64,000 nucleotides of DNA from Ardenticatenaceae bacterium (GTDB taxonomy: Bacteria; Chloroflexota; Anaerolineae; Promineifilales; Promineifilaceae), in NCBI GenBank assembly GCA_020634315.1, contig JACKBV010000019.1, positions 22,706 through 86,705 on the forward strand. Direction: 5' to 3'. Shown piece after piece: positions 1-8,839 of this stretch; within the stretch, counting starts at the first letter, position 1, and each line of letters starts with the position of its first letter. The notes below the pieces were generated by a model. The model had not been told where the DNA came from. It made no database searches and saw nothing but the letters and a program-made list of their open reading frames with translations. The position numbers and the translations under genes are program-made.

Positions 1-2
1 GC

Positions 3-1055
3 ACCTTGAGCGATAACGGTGTAACGGTGCAGTGGTATCAAGGCAGTACGGCGTTTGGTCAGGCTATGTTGGATGAGGCAGAGCGTGCGCTGACACGTCT
101 GGAAAGTGTCATGGGTGTACTGCGCCCTGAGACGACAATGCTGTGGGTTTATCCGACGGCTGATGATGTGCGCGATGCTGTTCTCAATGTGCCAGAATGG
201 ACAGGGGGCGTGGCTTTTCCCGATTATGGCATCACCGTGATTGGCGTAGCGCCCGGTCAGGAGGATTGGGCTGCGCGAATTATTCCGCATGAGCTGTCCC
301 ATTTAGTGGTGGGGATGCGCACGTTTAACTGTCGTGGTGTGCGCTTGCCTACCTGGTTAGACGAGGGACTCTCCCGTTATTCCGAGAATAACATTGATCC
401 GAATGAAATTGCCCAGGTGGAGGCTGCATTGATGGACGGCCGTTTACCCCCTTTGCGCTCCTTAGCTAGCGGGTTTTCTGCCTATGGCAGCAGTGCGTCT
501 CTTTCCTATACACAAAGTTATCAAGCTGTTCAATATCTTATTGAAACGTACGGGCCAGAACAAATGACAGAATTGTTGGTAACGATGCAGGCTGGTTCTC
601 GAATTGATGAGGCATTGTTGCAAGTATACGGATTTGATACGGCCGGGCTGGATGCACGTTGGCGGGAAACGACCGGTTATGCGGCAACGCCAACTTCAGA
701 AGCCGATAGTCTGGCAGCACAGGCAACGCCAACGATGGTGCCAACATTGGCTTTGGCTGCTCCTGTTGTCCCGGCGACAGCGACCACGACGCCAACAGGG
801 ACACCGTTGGCTACGGCTACTTTGCCTGCAACGGCCGTTGCTATTATCACAGAAACAGCATCGCCAACGGCGATGTCTACAGCAACCCCTCTGCCGCCAG
901 AGACGGAGGGAGCTGTTCTTGAAAGTGTGCCTACGCCGACCCCCGCATCAACTGCTGTGGGATCCGCCTCCCCTACATGGTTGTTGGCGGGTGGAGCGAT
1001 GCTCCTGGCGTTGGTTATCGCGTTTGTTATTTTTATTCAACGTCGAGGTAAGTAA
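3..1055 (+). CDS. Membrane-anchored peptidase MA-like metallopeptidase (5' end cut by window)
   Basis: Probable zinc metallopeptidase of the gluzincin/peptidase-MA type, acting outside the membrane. The zinc motif HELSH is seen at about residue 95, followed about 25 residues later by WLDEGLS, whose Glu would be the third zinc ligand. Residues about 225-320 are a Thr/Pro/Ala-rich linker, followed by one hydrophobic segment and a short basic tail (QRRGK), so the catalytic part is N-terminal and the C-terminus is anchored. The reading frame is open to the window edge, and the only early start is a TTG at base 6, so the gene most likely begins upstream. It ends 2 bases before the next gene, consistent with an operon. 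The substrate is unknown. Confidence 0.75.
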   Translation, partial: TLSDNGVTVQWYQGSTAFGQAMLDEAERALTRLESVMGVLRPETTMLWVYPTADDVRDAVLNVPEWTGGVAFPDYGITVIGVAPGQEDWAARIIPHELSHLVVGMRTFNCRGVRLPTWLDEGLSRYSENNIDPNEIAQVEAALMDGRLPPLRSLASGFSAYGSSASLSYTQSYQAVQYLIETYGPEQMTELLVTMQAGSRIDEALLQVYGFDTAGLDARWRETTGYAATPTSEADSLAAQATPTMVPTLALAAPVVPATATTTPTGTPLATATLPATAVAIITETASPTAMSTATPLPPETEGAVLESVPTPTPASTAVGSASPTWLLAGGAMLLALVIAFVIFIQRRGK

Positions 1056-1057
1056 TA

Positions 1058-3289
1058 ATGCAAAACAAGTTCAGGTTTTTATTATTGGCCTTGTTGGCCT
1101 TAGGGCTGTTTGCCGCCTGTCAAACTGCGACATCGGGGGAAGGGCCACAGGTTGCTGTGGATTGGGCGGCAACGCCACTGTCACAGCGCACGCCGCTGCC
1201 GACGGTGACGCCATTTGTGCCGCCAACATCGATACCACTGGTCACTGTGACGGTAACGGCCGTTCCCACGACGACCGAGCCAATTCCAACAATGGCCCCT
1301 ACACCAGTTCCGTCTGGTGTATATGTTAAAGAAAGTGACGGATTCACCTTTTTTTACCCGACAGAGTGGGAAATTTTAGAACAGACGGGTGAAAGCCTTT
1401 GGCTGCGCGACAATGATCTGGGAACAGTTGTTAGTGTTTCCAGTTCTTTTAAAGATGAGGAAAGTGGTTACGATGCGTATCTGGAAGAATTTACTGGTGA
1501 TGCGTTTCGTGCCAGTTGGGAATTAGATAGTGTCGAAGTAACGCGAGAAGACGAACTGCCCTTTGCCGGAGATCACACGGCGCAGGTTGCCTGGCTGTCT
1601 GGCATGGCGGTTGATGGCAGACAACTCGATTTTTGGCTGGCATATGCCGAGAGTGAGACACGCAGTTTCTTCTTATTCGCTGCTGGTGAACCAGACAGCC
1701 TGGAAGGGCGACAGGCTTCGCTGCGCCAGATGTTAGCGCAGGCGTCGCTTGGCGAGATTCGCCTGTTTGGGTTAGACCGCGCAAAGACGTTGGTTGTGCT
1801 GGGTAGTGACCCATTAGCACGCAGTCTTGACCCGGCACGTACAACTGGCTCGGCTGCCGGATATGTGGGTATGCTCTACAGCGGTCTGGTGCGCATGTCC
1901 CCTGAGTTGCAGGTTGTGCCTGATCTGGCTGAAACCTGGCAAATTAGTGAAGATGGCACTGTTTACACGTTTACGCTGCGTGAAGGATTGACGTTTGCGT
2001 CGGGACGGCCGTTAACGGCCGCTGATGTGCAAGCAAGTTGGGAACGCGCTGCTGATCCCGACACCGATTCTTCTACTGTTGGCACCTATATGGGCGACAT
2101 TGTCGGTGTGCGCGAGAAGCTAGATGGCGAAGCGAATGAGATTAGCGGCGTTGAAGCCGTTGATGAGCGCACACTCGTTGTAACGCTAGATGGCCCGAAA
2201 CCTTACTTTTTAGCCAAACTGACCTATCCTGTTTCCTTTGTCTTAGATGTCGATACGGTTGATGAAGATGATGAGGAATGGGTTTTTGAGCCGGACGCCA
2301 GCGGTCCGTTTATCCTGCGCGATTACCGTGAGGATGAAGCCATTATTTTTGCCAGCAATCCTGCTTATTACACACCGCCATTGTTGGATGCTGTTGTTTA
2401 CTTAATCGGCCGTGTTGGCTCTAGCATCAGTTTGTTTGAGGCGGGTGAGATTGACATTGCTTACCTGGGTGCAGTCGATGCAGAGCAAGTTCGCCAGCCA
2501 TCAAACGCATTGCATGAGCAGTGGGTGACGACAACCTCGATGTGTACCACGTTCATTCAAATGAATAATGCGAACGCGCCATTTGATGATGTCAATGTGC
2601 GCCGCGCTTTTGCTTTGGCGGTTGACAAGGACGCGTATAACGAGCTGGTTAGTGAAGGTTCAAATTTGGTGGCGAATACGATTTTCCCACCAGCGATGCC
2701 TGGCTATTCACAGGAAACGGCCGTTGCCGCTGCCAGCTATGACCCAGAAGCCGCCCGCGCAGCCCTGGCAGAATCTTCTTATGCGGATGGATTGCCACCC
2801 ATTACCATCGCGGCCTCCGGCTTTGGGGATACAGAGCGAGATGATTTGAATGCCCTGGTTGAAAATTGGCGTGATGTTTTGGGTGTAGATGTCACCATCT
2901 CATTCCTTGACCCCATTAATTTCTCGCAAGTAGTAACTGAAGAAGCGGTGCAAATGGTTTCTTACGGTTGGTGTGCTGATTATCCAGACCCGGAGAATTT
3001 TGTGGACCTGTTGTACTACACGGGAAGCGAATTTAACGTTTCTGGTTACAGCAATGCGGAAATTGATGCTTTGTTAGAAGAGGCGCGGGTTGAGCTTGAT
3101 CCGGCGCTCCGCTTGAGCCTTTACCAGGAAATAGAATCGCTTCTGTTGACAGATGTAGCTGCAATTCCTTTGACACATGGGGTAAGCGATGCGCTTGTGA
3201 ATTTGCGTGTGCAGGGATTTGTGCTGACGCCGATGGGTGCGCCCGTCCTACAATTATTGTCTTTTGCAACAGAGAATGGGGGTGAATGA
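1058..3289 (+). CDS. ABC-type peptide/solute-binding lipoprotein (SBP family 5) with extra N-terminal domain
   Basis: Extracytoplasmic solute-binding protein of the oligopeptide/nickel type (SBP_bac_5). The lipoprotein signal has lipobox LFAAC with Cys21. A Thr/Pro linker follows, then a domain of about 140 residues (starting near DGFTFFYPTEW, residue about 95) that resembles the C-terminal domain of the next gene. The SBP fold begins near LVVLGSDPLARSLDPA (about residue 245), with the family's typical DLAETWQISEDGTVYTFTLR and FASGRPLTAADV segments. At 743 residues it is longer than usual family members because of the extra domain. No permease or ATPase gene is adjacent. Its TGA overlaps the next start in an ATGA arrangement, so the two are probably translationally coupled. 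Confidence 0.85.
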   Translation: MQNKFRFLLLALLALGLFAACQTATSGEGPQVAVDWAATPLSQRTPLPTVTPFVPPTSIPLVTVTVTAVPTTTEPIPTMAPTPVPSGVYVKESDGFTFFYPTEWEILEQTGESLWLRDNDLGTVVSVSSSFKDEESGYDAYLEEFTGDAFRASWELDSVEVTREDELPFAGDHTAQVAWLSGMAVDGRQLDFWLAYAESETRSFFLFAAGEPDSLEGRQASLRQMLAQASLGEIRLFGLDRAKTLVVLGSDPLARSLDPARTTGSAAGYVGMLYSGLVRMSPELQVVPDLAETWQISEDGTVYTFTLREGLTFASGRPLTAADVQASWERAADPDTDSSTVGTYMGDIVGVREKLDGEANEISGVEAVDERTLVVTLDGPKPYFLAKLTYPVSFVLDVDTVDEDDEEWVFEPDASGPFILRDYREDEAIIFASNPAYYTPPLLDAVVYLIGRVGSSISLFEAGEIDIAYLGAVDAEQVRQPSNALHEQWVTTTSMCTTFIQMNNANAPFDDVNVRRAFALAVDKDAYNELVSEGSNLVANTIFPPAMPGYSQETAVAAASYDPEAARAALAESSYADGLPPITIAASGFGDTERDDLNALVENWRDVLGVDVTISFLDPINFSQVVTEEAVQMVSYGWCADYPDPENFVDLLYYTGSEFNVSGYSNAEIDALLEEARVELDPALRLSLYQEIESLLLTDVAAIPLTHGVSDALVNLRVQGFVLTPMGAPVLQLLSFATENGGE

Positions 3290-6264
3290 TCATGACAACT
3301 GTACCCAACGAACATAAGGAAACAGCCCCGCGCGGTACGCGTCGTGGATTCGTGATTGGTGGAGTAGTCGCCGTGCTGCTGCTGGCGGCGCTGATTGCCG
3401 GTGTGTTTTTTGTGCGCAATCGTGAGGCACAACAGGTTGAGGCTGGTCGTGCGGCTATTGCCGCTGGCGAGTGGGTGAGTGCAATGACGGCTTTGAACGA
3501 TGCGTTGTCGTTGCAGCCAGCTTTTTTGTTGCAGCAGACCACTGAGGCCACCGCCTTGCGTGGATTTGCCAGCTATCGTCAGGAAGATGATGCGGCGGCA
3601 TTGGCCGATTTTGATGCAGTGCTGCATACAAATAGTGACTTTGTGGATTTGTATGCATATCGGGCTGATATTTATTATCGCCAGGGAGATGGTGCGGCGG
3701 CATTGGCTGATATTGATGCGGCTTTGGCACAGGTTGAACTGCTGCCACCCTATTTGCAAGCTCAGTTGTATGCGCAGCAGGCGTTATTGTTGGTAGAGGC
3801 TGGTGATGACACGGCCGTTTCTACAGCGATTGAAGACGCATTGGCGTTGGCCGATTACTTGCCCGATTCCGTGATTGGTGAATTGTTGGCGCAGCGTGCG
3901 CGGTTGGCATTTGCGGCGGCTGATACAGAAACGGCCGTTGCCGATGTTCGGCAGGTGCTGACGTTAGAGACATCGCTGCCAGAATCTTTGTTGGGCGAGT
4001 TGTTGTTAGCGGAAACGGCCGTTTTCCATGAACAAGGCGACTATGCGGCCGCCTTGGCGGCCAGCGATGAGGCTCTGGCGCAAGAGGATGCCCTCACAGA
4101 TGTACAATTGGCCGAACTATACCAGCTTCGTGCTGATATCTATTACCGGCAAGATGATTTGACACAGGCAATTATGGAGGCAGATGAGGCTGCGACCTAT
4201 GCTGCTGATTTGGCTTTGCCCCATGCACTGCGTGCCTGGCAAGCCTACCGTACCTTTGTCTGGGACGAGGCGTTGCTTGCCGCCGATGAGGCATTGGTTT
4301 TAGATGAGAATAGTGCATTAGCCCACCGCGTACGTGGCCTGATTCTTGGGTGGCAAGGTAACTATGCAGAGGCTCTGGCCGATTTAGACCAGGCATTGAC
4401 CCTTGATCCAACTGACATAGAAGCATTAGCCCAACGAGTGAATTTATATCTTTCCATTGGGGATGAAGAGGCTGGGCGTGCGGATGCCATGCACGCTGCT
4501 GAATTGGCACCTCATTCGCCCGCTGCATTATGGGCACAGGCTGGCATACTCCTCTACGATTATGAGCCTGACAAGGCTTACGTTCTGTTGACACAGGCAT
4601 TGGCACTAGATGCACAACGTCCGGAGTTTTATACATTTCGTGCATTCACTTATTATTATGACTTTCATATCGACGCTATTCTTGCTGATTTAGATGCAGC
4701 ACTCGCTTTATACCCTGATTTTGCTCCGGCCGTCGCCCAGAAGCTGTGGGAGCAAGTCGAACTGTATGAATTTGATGATTATGAAGAGACGGTGCAGTAC
4801 CTGCTGGAGACATATCCAGACTTGGATGAAAGTTATTGGGCCGCTGCTGCTTATGCACAGTATACGAATGATTTTGAGCAGGCATTAACTTATGCGGAAC
4901 AAGGTATTGCGCTTAACCCTGGTGTAGCACGATCATATATCGTACGTGGGAAAATTTATGATGAGATGGAGGAGTCTGAATTAGCGTTAGCTGATTATGA
5001 ACACGCATTGACGCTATCACCAAATTCCGTAAATACGCGGATTACGTTGGCCTGGTATTACATGGGGCTGGGGGAAACGGAAACGGCCGTGTCATATCTA
5101 GAAGAGGCTTTACAACTGGCTCCCATTTATCCCTATACAAAGATTGCCTTAGGTGGCGTTTATGCTGGGTTAGGGGAGATGGAAACGGCATGGCAATTGG
5201 CTCATGAAGTTTTAGCGCTCGACCCTGCCTCGGCAGATGCTTTAATTTTGCGCAGTCTGTTGTTTGAAGAGAGTGGGCGTACCTCACGCATGTTAGCTGA
5301 TTTGTCGCTGTTACTTTCCATTAACCCTCGTCATGCTTATGCTTATGCGCTACGTGCGCAAGAGATGTTATGGCAGGGACAATATGAAGCGGCGCGTGAA
5401 GATGCGACACTGGCGCTGCAATATGATCCCTATGATGCTGAGAATGCACACTATGTCTTAGCGGCATTGGCGATGGAGGATGGTGATCTGGAAACGGCCG
5501 CTGACCATATTGACCAATACACAGCTCTTGGACTTGAGACAGGTTATAAATATTCCATCCAGGCAGAATTTTACCTGGATATGTCGCGCCCGGAGGATGC
5601 CCTGAATGTGGTGGATACTGGGCTGGCTTTGCAAGACGAAGCTGTTGACCAGCTTTATCTAGATCGTGTATGGGTGAACCTTGAACTGAACGATGAGGAA
5701 AATGCGCGTGCTGATTTAGCAATATTGCTGGATACAGCAACCAACCTCAATGTGTTGGCAAGGGCCGAAGTAGAAGAATTTTATTTAAACGCGATCCCAC
5801 AATCCATTGATGGTCGACGTACTTGGGTTGATGAAATATGGGGTTACACCTTTTCCTATGCGGACACATGGTTTCAGCAATCAATTCCTGACGACTTGTA
5901 TAACTTGTTATTGACACAAGAGAATAGTTCATCAGCTGTGCTGGTGGGTGCTACCGACGGAGTATTCGGACTTACATCGCGTGATTTGGCTGAAGGGGTT
6001 GTCCGCAACTTGAGTGAGGGTTCTAATTTTGAAATGTTGTCGTTAGAAGAAGTGCAAATTGCTGGGCGCAATGGCATGGTGTTGCACTATGAAGTCATTC
6101 GATCTGACGAAAGTGGCATATTAGAAACCTACCGTGGGCGGCAGTATTTTCTGGTTGTTGGTGATATCGCTATGTTAATCTGGATGGAGGCCTATCAAGG
6201 AGATTATGAAGCGATCAGTCCAGAGTTTGACGCTATTATCACATCCTTTGATCTGTTGCCCTGA
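3286..6264 (+). CDS. Membrane-anchored giant TPR protein with C-terminal PsbP-like domain
   Basis: Large tetratricopeptide-repeat protein, 992 residues. A basic N-terminus (RRG) is followed by one membrane segment (about residues 18-40). About 20-25 TPR-like helix pairs follow, with recurrent signatures such as EALADLDQALTLDPTD and ELALADYEHALTLSPNS. The last 140 residues (from about RRTWVDEIWGYTFSYADTWF) form a beta-rich domain resembling the one in the preceding lipoprotein. TPRs bind protein partners, so this may be the scaffold of the three-gene envelope operon. The start overlaps the upstream stop. ATG 3292 is an alternative start with the same GGGGGTGA ribosome site. A hairpin terminator follows at 6337-6374. 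No enzymatic function is visible. Confidence 0.85.
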   Translation: MIMTTVPNEHKETAPRGTRRGFVIGGVVAVLLLAALIAGVFFVRNREAQQVEAGRAAIAAGEWVSAMTALNDALSLQPAFLLQQTTEATALRGFASYRQEDDAAALADFDAVLHTNSDFVDLYAYRADIYYRQGDGAAALADIDAALAQVELLPPYLQAQLYAQQALLLVEAGDDTAVSTAIEDALALADYLPDSVIGELLAQRARLAFAAADTETAVADVRQVLTLETSLPESLLGELLLAETAVFHEQGDYAAALAASDEALAQEDALTDVQLAELYQLRADIYYRQDDLTQAIMEADEAATYAADLALPHALRAWQAYRTFVWDEALLAADEALVLDENSALAHRVRGLILGWQGNYAEALADLDQALTLDPTDIEALAQRVNLYLSIGDEEAGRADAMHAAELAPHSPAALWAQAGILLYDYEPDKAYVLLTQALALDAQRPEFYTFRAFTYYYDFHIDAILADLDAALALYPDFAPAVAQKLWEQVELYEFDDYEETVQYLLETYPDLDESYWAAAAYAQYTNDFEQALTYAEQGIALNPGVARSYIVRGKIYDEMEESELALADYEHALTLSPNSVNTRITLAWYYMGLGETETAVSYLEEALQLAPIYPYTKIALGGVYAGLGEMETAWQLAHEVLALDPASADALILRSLLFEESGRTSRMLADLSLLLSINPRHAYAYALRAQEMLWQGQYEAAREDATLALQYDPYDAENAHYVLAALAMEDGDLETAADHIDQYTALGLETGYKYSIQAEFYLDMSRPEDALNVVDTGLALQDEAVDQLYLDRVWVNLELNDEENARADLAILLDTATNLNVLARAEVEEFYLNAIPQSIDGRRTWVDEIWGYTFSYADTWFQQSIPDDLYNLLLTQENSSSAVLVGATDGVFGLTSRDLAEGVVRNLSEGSNFEMLSLEEVQIAGRNGMVLHYEVIRSDESGILETYRGRQYFLVVGDIAMLIWMEAYQGDYEAISPEFDAIITSFDLLP

Positions 6265-6336
6265 CCATTTGTTGGTATACTAGGCGCACCTTGGCGCTGT
6301 GCATAAGCCGACAGGTGTTCGCGAATAGTTGAATTC

Positions 6337-6374
6337 AAGGCGGATTAGCATGAAAATGGGTGCTAATCCGCCTT
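6337..6374 (+). terminator. Hairpin terminator after TPR gene
   Basis: Perfect 14-bp inverted repeat, AAGGCGGATTAGCA at 6337-6350 and its complement at 6361-6374, with a 10-base loop. Only a short T-rich stretch (TTCGTTTG) follows, so termination strength is uncertain. It sits between the TPR gene and the YchF-like GTPase. Confidence 0.6.
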
Positions 6375-6427
6375 CGTTTGTGCGGTGTGGTTTATGCTAA
6401 TGCGCTGATTGATGAGGAGAATAGAAC

Positions 6428-7516
6428 GTGAAGCTTGGAATTATTGGATTGCCACAATCTGGAAAGACGACTGTTTATAATGCGCTGACGAAAGGCGATG
6501 CGCCCATTGGACAAAGTGTGGGAGGGCGTTTTGATGTGTTAACGGCCGTTGTCGATGTCAAAGACCCCCGTGTCGATACGCTCAGCAGTATGTTTAACCC
6601 GAAAAAGACGACCTATGCGCGTATTACGTATACGGCCGTTGACGGTCTGAAAAAAGGCGCTGGCGAAAGCGGCGGCATGAGCGGCGAACTGCTCAACCAT
6701 CTTTCTGGGTTGGATGGGTTTGTGCATGTGGTGCGTGCCTTTGAGAGCGAGCTGGCGCCACATCCTGATGGCAGCGTGGATGCGGCACGTGACCTGGCAG
6801 CGCTGGACACCGAATTGTTGCTCAATGACCTGGCAATCGTCGAACGGCGCATTGAAAAACTGGCGCATGGTTTGCAGCGCGGCGCATTCAAAAATAAGGC
6901 GGAAGCGCAGAAAGAATTGACCTTGTTTCAGCAGATGAATGAGACGTTAAGCGAGGAACGGCCGTTGCGCACTCTTGAGCTTAGCGAGGATGACCTCAAA
7001 CTCTTGCGTGGCTACGGGTTGCTCTCACTCAAGCCGACCATCGTCCTCATTAACATTGGCGATGACCAGGACGAGGTTGAACTGGATTATGATTATCCGC
7101 ATACCATTGTTGCCAATTTGCGTGGCAAGCTGGAAATGGAACTGGCGCAGTTGAGCATGGCTGGCGACATCGAATCTCTGGAAATGTTCATGGAAGAGTA
7201 CGGCGTTACCGAACTCAGCCTGGATCGCCTGGTACACCTGAGTTATGACCTGATGGGGTTGCAATCCTTTTTCACCGTGGGTGAAGATGAAGTGCGGGCG
7301 TGGACAGTGGCGCGTGGCGCAACGGCCGTTCAGGCTGCTGGTGCCATCCATTCTGACCTGGCAAAAGGGTTTATCCGTGCTGAAACCATTAGCTACAACG
7401 ACCTGGTCGCGCTTGGTGGGCTTGCGCAGGCACGCACGGCTGGCAAACTACGCCAGGAAGGTAAAACCTACATCATGCAGGATGGCGACATTATCAACGT
7501 GAAGTTTAATATCTAG
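6428..7516 (+). CDS. YchF/OLA1-like P-loop GTPase/ATPase with TGS domain
   Basis: Obg-superfamily nucleotide hydrolase of the YchF type, a ribosome-associated ATPase/GTPase family. The P-loop is GLPQSGKTT at residues 7-15. A helical coiled-coil insertion (about residues 125-185) and a C-terminal TGS-like domain follow (about 275-362, ending in GDIINVKFNI, typical of YchF). Compared with canonical YchF the P-loop is altered (the family usually reads NVGKST), and the NxxE specificity motif appears as INIGDDQ, so this is a divergent paralogue and its nucleotide preference is open. The start is GTG 6428, supported by GAGGAG at 6414-6419. Length (362) fits the family. It is apparently monocistronic. 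Confidence 0.85.
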   Translation: MKLGIIGLPQSGKTTVYNALTKGDAPIGQSVGGRFDVLTAVVDVKDPRVDTLSSMFNPKKTTYARITYTAVDGLKKGAGESGGMSGELLNHLSGLDGFVHVVRAFESELAPHPDGSVDAARDLAALDTELLLNDLAIVERRIEKLAHGLQRGAFKNKAEAQKELTLFQQMNETLSEERPLRTLELSEDDLKLLRGYGLLSLKPTIVLINIGDDQDEVELDYDYPHTIVANLRGKLEMELAQLSMAGDIESLEMFMEEYGVTELSLDRLVHLSYDLMGLQSFFTVGEDEVRAWTVARGATAVQAAGAIHSDLAKGFIRAETISYNDLVALGGLAQARTAGKLRQEGKTYIMQDGDIINVKFNI

Positions 7517-7657
7517 CCATGCGATCTGGAACAATTGAGGTCATTTCATCGTTTTATCAGTAGATTTACCTGGAATTTACGTTCCCAGGTTGCCTGTATC
7601 TCGTATGATACAAATAACCTGAACAAGGCTTGATGTGATTTGCAGGAGTGATAATTC

Positions 7658-8656
7658 ATGAACCGTAAACAGATGAAATGGCTATTTGTGTTGGTCGGGG
7701 CGCTTGTTTTGCTGGCTGCTTGTCAGGCTGAAACCGAACTGCCTCCGGCAACATTGTTGATTCCGACATCGATTGTTCCCGCCGATGTTGATACGGGCGG
7801 GGGGCAGTCAACGCTGCCCGCGCCGGTAACGTTGACGCCTGTTCCCACAACCATTGCGGAGACACAACCAACGGCAACGGCCGTTTCCGCCACCACAACC
7901 CCAATTCCCCCTTCGTCCACACCAGCGGCGGCCACAACCTACCGCATTGCCTTTGTCGAGGACAATGATGTGCTCAATGTGCGCAGCGGCGCGGGTGTTG
8001 CCAATGGCATTGTCGGGGAGTTGGCCCCAGGCGTGGCTGGCGTCAGTATTACCGGGAACGGCGACCTGGTGTCTGGCTCGACTTGGGTGCCGGTGACGGA
8101 TGGCAAAGTGACAGGGTGGGTAAACGGCCGTTTCCTCACCGAAGTCATCCCCTCCGCTCAATTTTGTGCCGATCAGGCGGTCTTAGATTTGTTGGCACAA
8201 TTGAAAACGGCCGTTGAGCAAAAAGACAACGTTTTGCTGGCGCAGCTCATTCATCCGGAGCGCGGCTTGCGCATACGTGTCAATTGGTGGAACCCAGAAG
8301 TATTGCTAAATGGCGATGCGCGTGCCACGTTGTTTACCGGCAGCACCAGCTATGATTGGGGTGTGCATGATGGCAGCGGCGAGCCGTTTGTTGGGTCGTT
8401 TTCCAGTGAAATTTTGCCCATGTTGCAGGAAGATTTGCTGCGGGCAACCGAGATGCGTTGCAATGACATTTTGGCCGGGCCAACGGCCGGATTCGTGCAG
8501 CTTCCGGAAGGGTATGATGCGTTGAATTACTATTCTCTTTACCGTCCGGCAGCCGATGAGAGCGGTTTTGATTGGGGTACATGGGTTGTTGGCGTGGAGC
8601 GTTGGAACGGCCGTTATTACCTCAGCTATTTTGTCCACTTCGAGTGGGAAATCTAA
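7658..8656 (+). CDS. SH3-domain lipoprotein
   Basis: Secreted lipoprotein with lipobox LLAAC, Cys22. A Thr/Pro-rich linker (residues about 45-88) leads to a bacterial SH3 domain (about 90-165, with DVLNVRSGAGVANGIVGEL and GWVNGRFL), a fold that commonly binds peptidoglycan or peptides. The C-terminal 165 residues form an unrecognised domain with conserved-looking Trp and Cys residues (VNWWNPEV, EMRCNDIL). The start ATG has GGAG 9 bases upstream. A possible promoter, TTCCCA-16-TATGAT, lies at 7582-7609. It is followed by a stable hairpin at 8661-8692. Function beyond cell-envelope binding cannot be stated. Confidence 0.8.
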   Translation: MNRKQMKWLFVLVGALVLLAACQAETELPPATLLIPTSIVPADVDTGGGQSTLPAPVTLTPVPTTIAETQPTATAVSATTTPIPPSSTPAAATTYRIAFVEDNDVLNVRSGAGVANGIVGELAPGVAGVSITGNGDLVSGSTWVPVTDGKVTGWVNGRFLTEVIPSAQFCADQAVLDLLAQLKTAVEQKDNVLLAQLIHPERGLRIRVNWWNPEVLLNGDARATLFTGSTSYDWGVHDGSGEPFVGSFSSEILPMLQEDLLRATEMRCNDILAGPTAGFVQLPEGYDALNYYSLYRPAADESGFDWGTWVVGVERWNGRYYLSYFVHFEWEI

Positions 8657-8660
8657 TCAA

Positions 8661-8692
8661 AAAGGGGCAGCAATCTTCCCCGCTGCCCCTTT
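8661..8692 (+). terminator. Hairpin terminator after SH3 lipoprotein
   Basis: Perfect 11-bp stem AAAGGGGCAGC / GCTGCCCCTTT (8661-8671 with 8682-8692) and a 10-base loop, starting 4 bases after the stop codon. The T-tract is displaced (CCTTTTT about 5 bases later), so this is a probable but not ideal intrinsic terminator. Confidence 0.65.
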
Positions 8693-8761
8693 GCAACCTT
8701 TTTCACAAACATCCGTACAACTCAGTGGTGGTAAGCGACCTGCTTGGCACATCGAACTCGC

Positions 8762-8794
8762 ACGAAAGGTGACGTTTTTTAACGTGCCTTTCGT
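8762..8794. promoter_or_regulatory. Imperfect palindrome upstream of NTPase-kinase promoter
   Basis: Arms ACGAAAGG (8762-8769) and CCTTTCGT (8787-8794), with inner arms ACGTT/AACGT around a T4 centre and one bulged base. It ends 5 bases before the -35 box at 8799. It could be an operator for the downstream pair or a second terminator for the upstream gene. The position next to the -35 favours an operator, but this is inference. Confidence 0.4.
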
Positions 8795-8798
8795 CTTA

Positions 8799-8827
8799 TT
8801 GGCAAAGGTATGTACGCAAGTTATAAT
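8799..8827 (+). promoter_or_regulatory. Sigma-70-type promoter of NTPase-kinase gene
   Basis: TTGGCA (8799-8804), 17-bp spacer, TATAAT (8822-8827). The start ATG lies at 8840, so transcription starting about 7 bases after the -10 would leave a leader of only about 5 bases. The promoter overlaps the upstream in-frame ATG at 8810, which argues for the start at 8840. Confidence 0.65.
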
Positions 8828-8839
8828 GCCCCAAGGGCT

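Noticed and set aside
3033..3759. Overlapping antisense frames over the SBP/TPR junction
   Set aside because: Low-complexity translations opposite two well-supported genes; no ribosome site or promoter.
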